From Bacillus renqingensis (lineage in GTDB: Bacteria; Bacillota; Bacilli; Bacillales; Cytobacillaceae): DNA of 45,065 nt. Both the position numbers and the translations under genes were made by a program. The notes under the pieces were generated by a model, which saw only the letters and a list, made by a program, of their open reading frames with translations, had not been told where the DNA came from and did not search any database. Where the stretch lies: NCBI RefSeq assembly GCF_016464375.1, contig NZ_JADDIU010000017.1, positions 1 to 45,065 on the forward strand, read 5' to 3'. Positions within the stretch are counted from its first letter, which is position 1; each line of letters starts with the position of its first letter. Shown one piece after another: positions 26,102 through 35,216 of this stretch.

Positions 26102-26272
26102 TTGTATTTTGAAATTTTGCTAGACGCGCTGCTTGGTCCACGGGAAATCCTGCATACGATCGAATGCCCGGTTTGTGGCTACGATGAAATCTATTACTAC
26201 AATCCCGTGACAGCGAAACAAATTGGCAGAGCGTGCCAGGGCTGCAACTTTGTTCAGAAGTTTGATTTTTGA
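26102..26272 (+). CDS. small zinc-ribbon-like protein
   Basis: 56-aa protein read from TTG at 26102, six bases after GGGAGGGG. It begins YFEILLDALLGPREILHTIE and holds CPVCGY and CQGCNF, two C-x2-C pairs about 25 residues apart that would bind one zinc. I do not recognise a named family. Similar short zinc-ribbon proteins are common in Bacillaceae and are often unannotated because of the TTG start. It stands alone, 200 bases after the terminator. Confidence 0.65.
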   Translation: MYFEILLDALLGPREILHTIECPVCGYDEIYYYNPVTAKQIGRACQGCNFVQKFDF

Positions 26273-26275
26273 ATG

Positions 26276-26510
26276 GCCAACCGCTTGCGGAGCGGGTGCA
26301 TTACTTGCGGATACGCTTCTTTTACTTGAGAAGTGGGTGCATTACTTGCGGATGCGCTTCTTTTACTTGCGGATAAGACTCCGATACTTTCGGATGCGCT
26401 TCTTTTACTTGCGAAGCGGGTGCATTACTTGCGGATACGCTTCTTTTACTTGCGGATAAGAATCCGATGCTTGCGGATGGGCTCATTTTACTTGCGGAAC
26501 ACGATTAAGG
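26276..26510. repeat. array of ~21-bp units built on ACTTGCGGA
   Basis: About eleven degenerate units of 20-21 bp in tandem. The shared word is ACTTGCGGA, followed by alternating tails TACGCTTCTTTT, TAAGACTCCGAT and AGCGGGTGCATT. Because 21 is a multiple of three, the plus frames stay open and give repetitive spurious peptides. The units abut with no unique spacers, so it is not a CRISPR. The function is unknown. Confidence 0.85.
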
Positions 26511-26523
26511 TAGGGGTGTTGTA

Positions 26524-26700
26524 ATGAAAGATTTCCATTGCTGTGCGACCTGCCGGCATTTTAAAGCGGAGAAAACAACCGAAGGAATGAAATATTACTG
26601 CAGCCGGTTAGGCTATGAAACCAAACCGAACTATAAATTTAATTGCTGGAGCCCGAAGGAGCAGGTAATTAAGTTAATGAATAAGAAAAATGAAGCGTGA
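26524..26700 (+). CDS. small cysteine-rich protein
   Basis: 58-aa protein (start MKDFHCCATCRHF) with a CC-x2-C cluster, a further Cys after KYYC, and a last Cys before the conserved-looking NCWSPK. This is the pattern of a small metal-binding protein found in many Bacilli. The ATG has TAGGGGTG six bases upstream. It follows the 21-bp array and is not coupled to neighbours. Directly after its stop a 20-codon frame (26704-26766, MPVIFKEKQEY) is open; I do not call it a gene. Function unknown; redox or zinc binding is a guess from the Cys spacing. Confidence 0.65.
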   Translation: MKDFHCCATCRHFKAEKTTEGMKYYCSRLGYETKPNYKFNCWSPKEQVIKLMNKKNEA

Positions 26701-26766
26701 GGAATGCCGGTTATTTTTAAAGAGAAGCAAGAATACAGACGTTATTATGGTTTTCCAATAAAATAA

Positions 26767-27007
26767 ACAATATGTCGAAACCGGACATGATGATGTGAGC
26801 CGCCCGCTGTTAGCTGTAGATGGTCAATGACCACGCCTGATAAGGTCCCGTTTCATTGTGGTCACAACTCGAATCATTTTTCCTGCCTAAACAACTCCTT
26901 TTCCGGAACCCGCTCGCTCATTTCCGCCACCGTTCTTTTAAACTGATATAAACTAGTCTTGCATCATGATATAATAATATCAATATAACAGGGAGAGTGA
27001 GGTAGTA
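26767..27007. other. intergenic region with a dyad word
   Basis: No gene seen. TGACCAC (26828) and GTGGTCA (26858) form a seven-base dyad across 23 bases, and TGGTCAATGACCA (26821) is itself palindromic. The ribosome site GGGAGAGTGAGG of the next gene ends the stretch. Confidence 0.5.
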
Positions 27008-27268
27008 ATGGAGGAAATTTTAACACAAATAATTGACAAGCTGGATAAGTTGGGAAATGGACAACAAGAATTAAACGAGCGGCTGGGCAAGTTAGAAACC
27101 GAAGTTACAGAAATTAAAGAGGATAACAAACAAATTAAATTAGCCGTTCTAGAAATTAATGAAATAGTAAGTCGGATTGAAGATAAGCAAAATGAACATC
27201 AAAAAGTAATGGAAGAATTAGCCTATAAAACAGCATTACATGATAATGAGCTAAAAAGGATTAAATAA
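27008..27268 (+). CDS. small coiled-coil protein
   Basis: 86-aa, highly charged protein. Heptad repeats run almost throughout (ILTQIIDKLDKLGNGQQELN, then LGKLETEVTEIKEDNKQIK), predicting one long coiled coil that would dimerise. No signal peptide, membrane segment or enzymatic motif. The ATG follows GGGAGAGTGAGG by about seven bases, and a terminator follows the stop. It is a monocistronic unit. Similar short coiled-coil proteins are widespread in Bacillaceae genomes without known function. Confidence 0.75.
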   Translation: MEEILTQIIDKLDKLGNGQQELNERLGKLETEVTEIKEDNKQIKLAVLEINEIVSRIEDKQNEHQKVMEELAYKTALHDNELKRIK

Positions 27269-27282
27269 TTAATCGAGCAGCG

Positions 27283-27307
27283 AGTCGGAATGATGCCGAC
27301 TTTTTTT
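27283..27307 (+). terminator. terminator of the coiled-coil gene
   Basis: AGTCGG and CCGACT with a seven-base loop, followed by seven T, 14 bases after the stop codon. Confidence 0.85.
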
Positions 27308-27507
27308 ATTACTCTTTTATTCTTTCTCACTCAACCGTTTCCCAGCATAAGTAACCAATTATTATCAGTTTTTTCTCCATTTAAGCTGTTTGCAGCAATT
27401 CTAGGTAATTGAAATGATCTTGTTTAAAACTCGTGACTTTATTATATAAATCCAGCAAAATTTCCTTTTTCGCGCAGTTAACTACTTCTACTTACTCGAT
27501 ACGCTGC

Positions 27508-27963
27508 ATTCTTGAACGATTCGGGTAACTAGACCTATTCTGGTTACCCGAAATCCAAGAAAGTTACCTTTTTCAGCAATTAGTCGACTTCGAGTTGACC
27601 TCAAAAGCCTATTTCCCTTTTAGGTGGCAGCTTGAACCTGCCAACTTATCGTACGCTTCAAGAGCGGAAGAATCAGCACCCGAATAAAAAAAGAGGCGGG
27701 GTATCCCTTAAACAGGTTCTATGGGACAAACTGGTTGAAAATTTGCGTGAACTGTCCCATAGACAGATTCTATGGGACAAAACTAATAGAAAAATAAACA
27801 AATTGTCCCATAGAGGGGTTCTATGGGACAAACTGGTTGAAACTAGAAGAAAAGTCCTTCATTAAGCCGATGAAGGACAAATCCCTACGGAAAGCCAGAA
27901 GAAAAGTCCTTCATCCTGTCGATGAAGGACAAATCTCTGTTGAAAACACGTAAACTGTCCCAT
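27508..27963. repeat. cluster of dyad words with nested hairpins
   Basis: GGGTAAC..GGTTACCC forms a stem near 27515-27550. From 27721, ATGGGACA pairs with TGTCCCAT twice (27721/27753 and 27772/27804). A third ATGGGACA at 27823 pairs with the last TGTCCCAT at 27956, enclosing two perfect GTCCTTCAT/ATGAAGGAC hairpins (27854-27878 and 27906-27930). The intervals carry related bases (AACTGGTTGAAA, GAAAA). No reliable gene lies here; an open frame at 27632-27865 only translates the words. Confidence 0.85.
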
Positions 27964-28008
27964 AGGATGGAAACTTCAACACTTATCCTTTGAAAAAAGC
28001 CAAAAGAA

Positions 28009-28042
28009 AGCTGCCGAATCACAAAAATCGGCAGCTTTTTTC
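28009..28042. terminator. bidirectional terminator ending the minus-strand block
   Basis: AGCTGCCGA and TCGGCAGCT form a nine-pair stem with a ten-base loop. A T-run follows on the plus side, and TTTCTTTT follows on the minus side. It lies 14 bases after the stop of the zinc-ribbon gene at 28057. Confidence 0.88.
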
Positions 28043-28056
28043 TATCATTATCCATC

Positions 28057-28329
28057 TTATCGGGTTGTCCCGCATGCTGGGCAGGCATTCAGCTTAGAGT
28101 CAAACTGGCTGCCGCAGCTGCGGCAGAAGACGACTCCCGAGTCGGCCCCACCGAGATCAGAGCCGGAGCTGGTACCCGAGTTCGATGCTGCCGCGGTGCT
28201 CAGGGGCCCCGCCCCTGCCTGTGCACCTGCATTATTCCTGCGGATCAGTCCAATGACCAAAATCAACGTGACAACATTCAGCAGTAAACTCGCCGCCACG
28301 AGAATGACGATCCATAATTCCATTGTCAT
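28057..28329 (-). CDS. one-helix membrane protein with C-terminal zinc ribbon
   Basis: 90-aa protein: an N-terminal membrane helix (LWIVILVAASLLLNVVTLIL), a basic RR stretch, a Gly/Ser/Ala linker, then FCRSCGSQF...CPACG, two C-x2-C pairs of a zinc ribbon. The helix plus positively charged flank suggests the ribbon faces the cytoplasm. The ATG overlaps the stop of the giant surface protein gene (ATGA), so it is co-translated with it. The FHA protein upstream also contains a zinc ribbon, which hints at a shared partner. It is the last gene of the block before the terminator. Confidence 0.8.
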   Translation of the reverse strand: MTMELWIVILVAASLLLNVVTLILVIGLIRRNNAGAQAGAGPLSTAAASNSGTSSGSDLGGADSGVVFCRSCGSQFDSKLNACPACGTTR

Positions 28330-31300
28330 TCTGCTTCAGCCTCTTTCCTTTTCTTTTTCAAGAAGAGGACGAGCCCGGTAATCCCAATGCCGAGAATGCC
28401 GACGCCGCCGATGGAGCCCATGAACAACGGCTTGTTGTTATACAGGCGGACAATCGGGTTGGTGGAAACAAGGATATCGCGTATGTCAGTGACCTTTTCG
28501 TTTCCAGCCGCATCCACGGCGGTAATTTTCACATTCTGCTTTGAATTCAAGCTTGGTACCGCAAATTGGTAGTCCTCGCCCTTGTTCTTCAGACTAACCT
28601 GTTTATCGTTCAAATAGACGGTGACGCCGCTTAAGACGAGGTTGTCCTTGACGGAAACTGTGACCTCTTTGTTATCGACCGGATATTGCTTGCCGTCCTC
28701 AAGGTCAATCGGCACGATTACCGGTGCGGTCTTGTCGATACCGAAGGAGATTTCGGCCTTCTTCTTCTCGTTGATATTCTCGTTCACATTGCCGGCCGCA
28801 TCCTCTGAGTACAGGGCAATCGTATATTTGCCGTCCCCGGCGAATAATTCTTTATGAATGACATACTTGTACTGGCTCCACTGGCCCTTGCCGCCGGAAT
28901 GGGTCACATTGTAATCTTTGCCCTCCGTCAGGTCGGTCGGCGTGTCGTTTTTGGTCATCTTCACCTTAACCGAATCCTTCTTCAGGCTGTCGACATTAGT
29001 TTCGGTCACGATGACATCCTGTTCCTTCTGGACGTACTTGCCTTCGATCTCCTTCAGCGAGTCGGCAAACACGTACACCGACCCGTAGCGGTTCACCGAG
29101 AATTGGATCGTTTCGCTTGTCCGATTGCCGGCATAATCGGTTACAGTGGCCGACAAGGTGTAAATATCATCGGTTTTCTTTGTTTTAGCAAAGTTATTAA
29201 ACTTAAAGGTCTGGCCGTTCGCCGCTTTTGAGTACACTCCATCCAATTTCTGCGGTCCGTTGTTGGCTCCCTTCAGCTTGATCGATACCGCATTTTGATT
29301 GAAGTTGGTGTCGCTGTAGCTGACCACCGGGATGACGTCGCCATTGTTGGCAGACTTGTCTTTGACACCGGTAATCGACAGCTTTGGTGCGGTCTGGTCG
29401 ATGATGAACTCTTCCTTCTTGAAATCGTCAGCGACATTGCCGGCCATGTCGGTGTAAGCAATGTCGAACGTGTACTTCCCGTCCGCTGCGTAATGAATCG
29501 TGGCCGTGCGGTTATCGCCGTTCGACCGCCAGCCGCTGACCTGCGGGAAGGCCTTCTTCTTGCCGTTGTCAGAAGCCGTACCGGTAATCTTCAGCCGGCT
29601 TGTGTCAAAATTATGCTCTTTAATCGTAATCGTCGCCGTTCGCGCGGCTTTGTAATAATGGCCTTTCGCCGCCGCATTGTTGTTATACGTAACATGAATC
29701 ACCGGCTTTGTTTTATCTAGTGTGAACTTCTGCTGCTTAAACGCTGCAGCCGCGTTGCCGGCGTTGTCCTTATAGTTGATATCGAACGTGTAATCCCCGT
29801 CCGCTGTGTATTTCACGGTCGCGGTGTGGGTTGTTTTATCCGGGTCATGGCTGTTAGCCGCGGTGCTCCAGCCGACAAGCTTCGGAATCACGCCGTCCGT
29901 ATTGGTGATCTTATGGACGACATCCTCCGGCTTGAAGTTGCGCTCTGTGATCACAATCGTTGCCGTGCGGTCAGCTTTGTAAAAATCTTTGTTCACTTGA
30001 TCCGCCCGGTTGTTGTCATAGGTTACCTGAATCGTTGGAGCGGTCTTGTCAATGCTGAACTTGATCTTCTCCGTTGATGTATTCCCGGCCCGGTCGGTAA
30101 TTTTTACGTTAAAGACAATGTTGTTGCTGTTATTTTTCACGGTGAAGGTTTTCACCATTTGCGTCACAAGGTTGTGATCGGTTTTTGTCTGCTTCCAGCC
30201 TGCGGTGTTACTGCCATGGGCGTACTTTTTATCATTGTTAATGATAATTTTGCCGCTTTGGTTGTTGGCTGTATCATACGGTGCCGCAACCGACCATTCG
30301 ATCTTACCAAGGCCTGAATAGCTGTCGGCAACGGTCAATTTGACGTTGACATTGTGGCTGTAAAGCTCCAGCCCGTTGTTGTCCTTGTGGCTTGTCTTTG
30401 CTTTTTCAAAAGTAATATGGGTTTCCTTGGCATGCTGCTTCGCGTTTTCGACGACCGTGCCGTCCGGTGTTTCAAATGCCCCGGTATTTTGCACATGGTC
30501 GGTCGCCTTGGCAAAAATCTGCCCTTTAAACGCCTCCGGCACATAGAAGCTGACTTCCCCTGTCGCCGCAATCGGCGCAATCCGGTTGATGGTTGCCTTG
30601 TCGATGGATTTGACCGAGCCGCCCGCGAGCACCGCATAGGTTTTGCCGTTTTCGTCATCCTTCAAATAGACGGTCAGCGATTTCACCTTACTGGTAAATT
30701 CGTGGTCGACCTTCGGATCTTCCGCCCGAACCGTCACCTTCGTTTGCTTTTTAAAATAAAAACCATAATCCGTCAGCTGCACGTCGTCCTTATGGTCGGC
30801 CGTTTCTGCCACTTTTCCGTATTTGCCGTTTGCACCCTTCGTGTAAAAAGAAAAATCGGTAATCTTCGGGCTCGTTCTATCAATATAGATCGTTTTTTCT
30901 TCCTGATTCGTATTGCCGGCGTTATCGACGACATAAACAGATAGGTTGTACTTGCCGTTTTCGCTTTTTTCCAGATCAGCGGTATTGATCTTGTAGCGGA
31001 TTGGTCCGGTCTGCTTCGCTTTGTCGGTGGAATAATCGTAGCTGTTGTACTCCGTCCCGTTGACAGCGAAATGGACCGTGTTGACGCCGGAATCGATATC
31101 ACGGGCAGTCACTTCAAAGGTGACATCCCCGTTGTACTGGTTGCCGCCGTTTGACTGAACCTTTCCATCCGGTTTGATGTTGATGGCAGCCTCTGGTGCT
31201 TGCTTTTCAATCATGACAATGCCGCTGTTGTCGGCTGCGATGTTGGAATTGTCTTTTGTCACCAAATACGTGCCTTTGTTGTTGACGTTGTCGGTCACTT

Positions 31301-34130
31301 TGACCGTGAAGGCGCCCTCGAATTTATCAACATCGATGGTAAACTTCGCTTGAGCAGTCAGACCGTCGGTGTGGAAGCTGCCGTCGACCAGCTCCGGCAC
31401 GACTTTATCGTTATTGGTTGTTAAATCGATCGCCTTTATCCCCGAGGCATTGTCCTCGGTTTTCACCGTTACTTCGATCTTTTTATTAAAGAAGGTGCCG
31501 AATGACAGGAAGTTTAACACCTTGGCCATCGTGCCATCATTGACTGTTTCAAAGGTTACTGCCTGTTTGCCTTCCAGTAAGGTCGGTTTGCTGTCATCGA
31601 TGTAAATCGTGTTAGCGGCTTCGCTTCTATTTCCGGCGTTATCCATCGCCTCGACGCCCACGGAATACGAGCCGTCCGGATTGCGATTGATTCCGGCATG
31701 GGCGAGATCCTTTGTCCGAAGCGATTCAATCGCCGGACTCGTCTGCTTCGCTTCCTCTTTTGAAAAATCATATGTTTTATACGGTTTGCCGTTCACGCTA
31801 TTTTTCACCGTGTTAACGCCAGAGCCGTCATCCTGAACCTTGATATCAAAGGCCACATCGCCGCTGTAAAAAGCCTTGCCTTCAGGATTCGTATACGGCG
31901 TCACACTGTCCGGATGGGATATGCTCAGGTTGATGTTCGGTGCCGTACGCTCCACCATGATGACGCCATTGTCGTCACCGTCCAGGTTGGAATTGCTGCT
32001 TGTAATATCATATGTTTTCTTATTGTTCACATTGTCCGCTGCTTCCACGGCAAACGTGCCTTCGAAGCTGTCAAGATCGATCGTGAAGATGGCTTCCGCT
32101 GTTAAGCCGTCTTGCTTGATTCGGTCCGGAGTCCATTGTTTCGGTTCGTCGCCTTTTTTAAGCGGATTCGCTTTAAGGATGAGCGACTTCATCCCTGATG
32201 CCTCGTCCTCTGCCTTCACCGTTACTTCAACTGCTTTATTAAAGAAGGTGCCGAACTTCAGAAAGTTGAGGATTTGCTCCCAAAGGGAATCATTTTTTTG
32301 CTCAAATGTAACGGCCTTGCCTTCTGCGAGCTTTGGCGCGGTGTGATCAATATTGATATTGATTTCGCGTGCCGCTGAAACATTGCCGGCTTTGTCCGCT
32401 GCCCAGATTTTGTACTTCCCTTTGAATTCGTCTTCTGGAAGCTTGAACGTGTAGCGGCTCTGGTCCGCATCCCATTCTGCTTCTTTGGCCTCTTCGGCCG
32501 GGGCATCTGATTTACTGTAAAAAACTTTATCTATTTCTGTTGCATACGTAATGCCGTCAAAATACTGTTGTTCGTTGTCAATGGTGCCTGACACCTTGAC
32601 GGAGTCGCTGAACCACTTGCTCTGGTCGACCTCTGCTTCATTGTTCCCTTCCAGCTTCGGTTCTGGAACGGATGGGCTTTTGGTATCAAAAACGAGGATT
32701 AGCGGGCTCGGCAGATTCACTTTGATGCGTTTCCCGCCCTCCTTCATTACCAGCTTGTTGATCGTGACCGGCTGGGTGACGGTTACCTTCTCTTTTAAAA
32801 ATCGATGAGATTGCGAGAAATCTAGTTTCGTATACGGCTCTTTCGGCGTAATCGCAAGCTCGGCATCTTTGGAATAGATGCGGACCTCATGGCCGTTTTG
32901 ATCTTTATAAGACTTTATCAGGGTGCCTTTTGTTGGTTGAATGTTCACGTACTTGTCCCAGGAACCGTCCTGCTGCTGGATACTCTCAAATGCCACTTCA
33001 ATGTTAGTATCGTTTGTAATGTTGGTAACAGTGTAAGAGTAGGTAATTCTTGCACCATCGTTATTTTCCGTAAAATCGTCTTTTGGCTGACCGTTGATTG
33101 TTAGCGATTGGAGCCGGTAGGAATTGTCTTCAGGCGTCATCGTTACCTGAACATCGCCGCCATGTTCGACCTCGGTTTTATCGATATCAATCGACCCGTG
33201 CTCTCCCGCAACCTCTGCCGACACACGATAAGTGTTAATCGCAAAGATCACTTCTACCTGGTAATTCTTCGTGACGCTGTTGAAGGTGTACGTGTAGGTT
33301 TTCGTCGATTGCGTTACATCGTCCGGCAGATGAATCGGGTTGTTGTCGATTTTGATTTGTTCGACATGGAATCCGGTCTTTGGAATCACCGTAAACGAAG
33401 AGGCGTCGCCATGTTTGACGCTGACCGTCCCCCCGGCCGAGTTGATCGTTTGATTTTTATCGTCTGTTATCGTGCCGTTTTCATTGCTGTTAAAGGTAAT
33501 CTTGTAGGTTTTCACCTGGAACTTGACGTTGATTTTCGTATCGGCTTCGATTGAGCCGATCGTCTCGGTGTATCTTTCATTGTTTGAGAGAACTCTTGCT
33601 TCCCCGTTGATGTCAACTGACTCAATGACAGAGTTGCTGTCGGGAATGATCTCAATGTCGACTTTCGACTTTTCCATCATACTGATGGGTCCGTTGTAGT
33701 CCTTTTTGTTGATTTTTACCGTACCCGACCCGGTTTTCGACACGGTTACTTGGTATTGTGCTGGACCTGGATCCGGGGTTGGATTTCCCGGGTTCGGGTC
33801 TGGTGTCGGTGTTGGATCCGGGTTGGTTGGATCCGGGTTTGGTATTGTTTGGCCCGGGTTTGGATTTGGGTTTGTTGCAGAATCATCTTGGTTGCCATTC
33901 GCTGGCGGATTTGGATTTTCTGCCCCCGGATTGGTTTCATTTTGTGAATTTTCTTCGTTCGTTTGCGGGCTATTCTTGCTTAGCTGCGGCTGCGGTTGTG
34001 CCGCATTTGTTTGCGAATCCACCGCCAATGCAGTTACCGGCGCCCCCGATGATATGTTGATGACCACCATCATAATGGCCAGCACCACCGCCAGTACACG
34101 CATCAGCTTAGGTTTCCTGTTTGAAAACAA
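28326..34130 (-). CDS. giant surface protein with InlB-type and Ig-like repeats
   Basis: About 1934 aa. I choose TTG at 34130 (GGGGAGGGG six bases before). The signal peptide is KLMRVLAVVLAIMMVVINIS, cut after ALAVD. Next come a Gln/Asn-rich and then Pro/Asn/Asp-rich wall-spanning linker, three or four InlB B-type repeats (patterns such as YQVTVSKTGSGTV and YKITFNSNENGTI), and then about nine Ig-like modules, each starting with an IDxTAP-like phrase (IDHTAPKL, IDRTSPKI, IDKTAPTI, LDKTKPVI). It ends with a helix (FMGSIGGVGILGIGITGLVL) and KKKRKEAEAE, with no LPXTG motif, so it is membrane- rather than sortase-anchored. It is likely an extended stalk or sensor exported with the kinase block. 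Higher GC than the rest. Confidence 0.88.
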   Translation of the reverse strand: MFSNRKPKLMRVLAVVLAIMMVVINISSGAPVTALAVDSQTNAAQPQPQLSKNSPQTNEENSQNETNPGAENPNPPANGNQDDSATNPNPNPGQTIPNPDPTNPDPTPTPDPNPGNPTPDPGPAQYQVTVSKTGSGTVKINKKDYNGPISMMEKSKVDIEIIPDSNSVIESVDINGEARVLSNNERYTETIGSIEADTKINVKFQVKTYKITFNSNENGTITDDKNQTINSAGGTVSVKHGDASSFTVIPKTGFHVEQIKIDNNPIHLPDDVTQSTKTYTYTFNSVTKNYQVEVIFAINTYRVSAEVAGEHGSIDIDKTEVEHGGDVQVTMTPEDNSYRLQSLTINGQPKDDFTENNDGARITYSYTVTNITNDTNIEVAFESIQQQDGSWDKYVNIQPTKGTLIKSYKDQNGHEVRIYSKDAELAITPKEPYTKLDFSQSHRFLKEKVTVTQPVTINKLVMKEGGKRIKVNLPSPLILVFDTKSPSVPEPKLEGNNEAEVDQSKWFSDSVKVSGTIDNEQQYFDGITYATEIDKVFYSKSDAPAEEAKEAEWDADQSRYTFKLPEDEFKGKYKIWAADKAGNVSAAREININIDHTAPKLAEGKAVTFEQKNDSLWEQILNFLKFGTFFNKAVEVTVKAEDEASGMKSLILKANPLKKGDEPKQWTPDRIKQDGLTAEAIFTIDLDSFEGTFAVEAADNVNNKKTYDITSSNSNLDGDDNGVIMVERTAPNINLSISHPDSVTPYTNPEGKAFYSGDVAFDIKVQDDGSGVNTVKNSVNGKPYKTYDFSKEEAKQTSPAIESLRTKDLAHAGINRNPDGSYSVGVEAMDNAGNRSEAANTIYIDDSKPTLLEGKQAVTFETVNDGTMAKVLNFLSFGTFFNKKIEVTVKTEDNASGIKAIDLTTNNDKVVPELVDGSFHTDGLTAQAKFTIDVDKFEGAFTVKVTDNVNNKGTYLVTKDNSNIAADNSGIVMIEKQAPEAAINIKPDGKVQSNGGNQYNGDVTFEVTARDIDSGVNTVHFAVNGTEYNSYDYSTDKAKQTGPIRYKINTADLEKSENGKYNLSVYVVDNAGNTNQEEKTIYIDRTSPKITDFSFYTKGANGKYGKVAETADHKDDVQLTDYGFYFKKQTKVTVRAEDPKVDHEFTSKVKSLTVYLKDDENGKTYAVLAGGSVKSIDKATINRIAPIAATGEVSFYVPEAFKGQIFAKATDHVQNTGAFETPDGTVVENAKQHAKETHITFEKAKTSHKDNNGLELYSHNVNVKLTVADSYSGLGKIEWSVAAPYDTANNQSGKIIINNDKKYAHGSNTAGWKQTKTDHNLVTQMVKTFTVKNNSNNIVFNVKITDRAGNTSTEKIKFSIDKTAPTIQVTYDNNRADQVNKDFYKADRTATIVITERNFKPEDVVHKITNTDGVIPKLVGWSTAANSHDPDKTTHTATVKYTADGDYTFDINYKDNAGNAAAAFKQQKFTLDKTKPVIHVTYNNNAAAKGHYYKAARTATITIKEHNFDTSRLKITGTASDNGKKKAFPQVSGWRSNGDNRTATIHYAADGKYTFDIAYTDMAGNVADDFKKEEFIIDQTAPKLSITGVKDKSANNGDVIPVVSYSDTNFNQNAVSIKLKGANNGPQKLDGVYSKAANGQTFKFNNFAKTKKTDDIYTLSATVTDYAGNRTSETIQFSVNRYGSVYVFADSLKEIEGKYVQKEQDVIVTETNVDSLKKDSVKVKMTKNDTPTDLTEGKDYNVTHSGGKGQWSQYKYVIHKELFAGDGKYTIALYSEDAAGNVNENINEKKKAEISFGIDKTAPVIVPIDLEDGKQYPVDNKEVTVSVKDNLVLSGVTVYLNDKQVSLKNKGEDYQFAVPSLNSKQNVKITAVDAAGNEKVTDIRDILVSTNPIVRLYNNKPLFMGSIGGVGILGIGITGLVLFLKKKRKEAEAE

Positions 34131-34254
34131 TTTGTTCCCCTCCCCTTTTTGATTAATGACCCCGAATTTCGCGATTATTCCGTGGATTGACTGGTATTCT
34201 CCGCCATTCGGCGGGTAATCGCCACAAAGCGACGGTTTTTTTCGCAAAAATGCG

Positions 34255-35205
34255 CTAAATCTCCGTGCTCGAATGGATGATCTTCAAGTCTTTTATCACC
34301 TTAAAATCAATCGGCTGCGCCTCTGGTTGTTCCTCATTTTCCAGTTCGACGGTTGGCGTTAGCACCGTGGTTTCAGCGGCCGGCATGAACCCTTCGGTGC
34401 CGGAGTCGAGGACGTCTGTCCCTTGGTCGAGTACTTCGGTCTCGGCAGCCAAGTATTCTGTCCCATCCAGCGTTCCTTCGATTCCATTGGTAAGAACCGC
34501 CGTGCCATCCTCCCATCCCCCTGTGCCGCTATATAAAACAGCCGTGCCATCCATTAATACTTCCGTGCCGCTTTCCAATATCGCTGTACCATCGACTAAT
34601 ACTTCGGTTTCGTTTTCGTCGTGAAAAGCTGTGCCGCCATCTGGCAACACCTCTGTACCGTTGTCCTGTTCTTCCGTTCCGTGGTCATTGACTAACACGG
34701 TGGTTTCAGCGGAAGGGGCTGCTTGAATTCCCCCTTGGGTACCGACTGCAATGAAAACGATTGGGCGTGAAGTTTCTGCTGTTTCGCCGCCAAAGTTTGG
34801 CTCGCGGGGAGCAGCGTCCAACCGCCTCGATTGGCGGGCCGCCCCCTGATCCGTTCCGCCTAACCACTTGGACCGTCGGCCGGTTTCCCCGCTTACACCT
34901 AATCGTTTCGACCGATGGGCGAGGGCTTGTCCGGTTTTACCAATTGATCCCGCCTGACGAGAATCGACAGGTTCTGTTAATACTCCCCGCTCAAGATTAA
35001 AGGCGTTCGGCCGGTAATGCTTGCTGCCCGTGAGTTTGTTCTGTTCGCGGATTTCCTGAATCTGCTTGGCTGCCGTTTTTCCGGTTAAATCACCGATAAT
35101 CGCCAAAATTTTCAACTTGAAAAACAGAAAAATTGCCGTTGCCGACAGCACTCCTGCCAAGGAATAGCCGACGATGGAAATGGTTTTCCATATGTGTGCA
35201 TCCAC
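34255..35205 (-). CDS. membrane protein with tandem T-x-V-L motif array
   Basis: 316 aa from GTG 35205 (G-run five bases before). An N-terminal helix (ISIVGYSLAGVLSATAIFLFF) anchors a cytoplasmic tail. Residues about 170-285 hold some 16 motifs spaced about eight residues apart, such as ETTVL, GTEVL, GTAIL, GTDVL; ten fit [G/E]-T-x-[V/I]-L strictly. The same ETTVL and GTTVL motifs occur in the FHA protein at 38017. I propose they are threonine targets of the kinase next door, whose stop lies at 35217, and ligands for the FHA domain. No enzyme domain is seen. I recognise no named family. Confidence 0.75.
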   Translation of the reverse strand: MDAHIWKTISIVGYSLAGVLSATAIFLFFKLKILAIIGDLTGKTAAKQIQEIREQNKLTGSKHYRPNAFNLERGVLTEPVDSRQAGSIGKTGQALAHRSKRLGVSGETGRRSKWLGGTDQGAARQSRRLDAAPREPNFGGETAETSRPIVFIAVGTQGGIQAAPSAETTVLVNDHGTEEQDNGTEVLPDGGTAFHDENETEVLVDGTAILESGTEVLMDGTAVLYSGTGGWEDGTAVLTNGIEGTLDGTEYLAAETEVLDQGTDVLDSGTEGFMPAAETTVLTPTVELENEEQPEAQPIDFKVIKDLKIIHSSTEI

Positions 35206-35216
35206 TCGAACCCCCC

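Noticed and set aside
26223..26524. Open frames with repeated YLRMRFFYL-like peptides
   Set aside because: They only translate the 21-bp array, whose period is a multiple of three; no ribosome site.
27632..27865. 77-codon frame with repeated LWDK and LSHR phrases
   Set aside because: It reads through the dyad words; start lacks a ribosome site and the frame ends within a hairpin.
26276..27963. Possible CRISPR arrays
   Set aside because: Units abut without unique spacers, repeats are degenerate and no cas genes are present.
28326..28560. Sortase anchoring of the giant protein
   Set aside because: There is a final helix and basic tail but no LPXTG-like motif before the helix, so I call it membrane-anchored.
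28854..34152. Many long plus-strand frames opposite the giant surface protein
   Set aside because: They are antisense shadows caused by its composition; no ribosome sites or family features.
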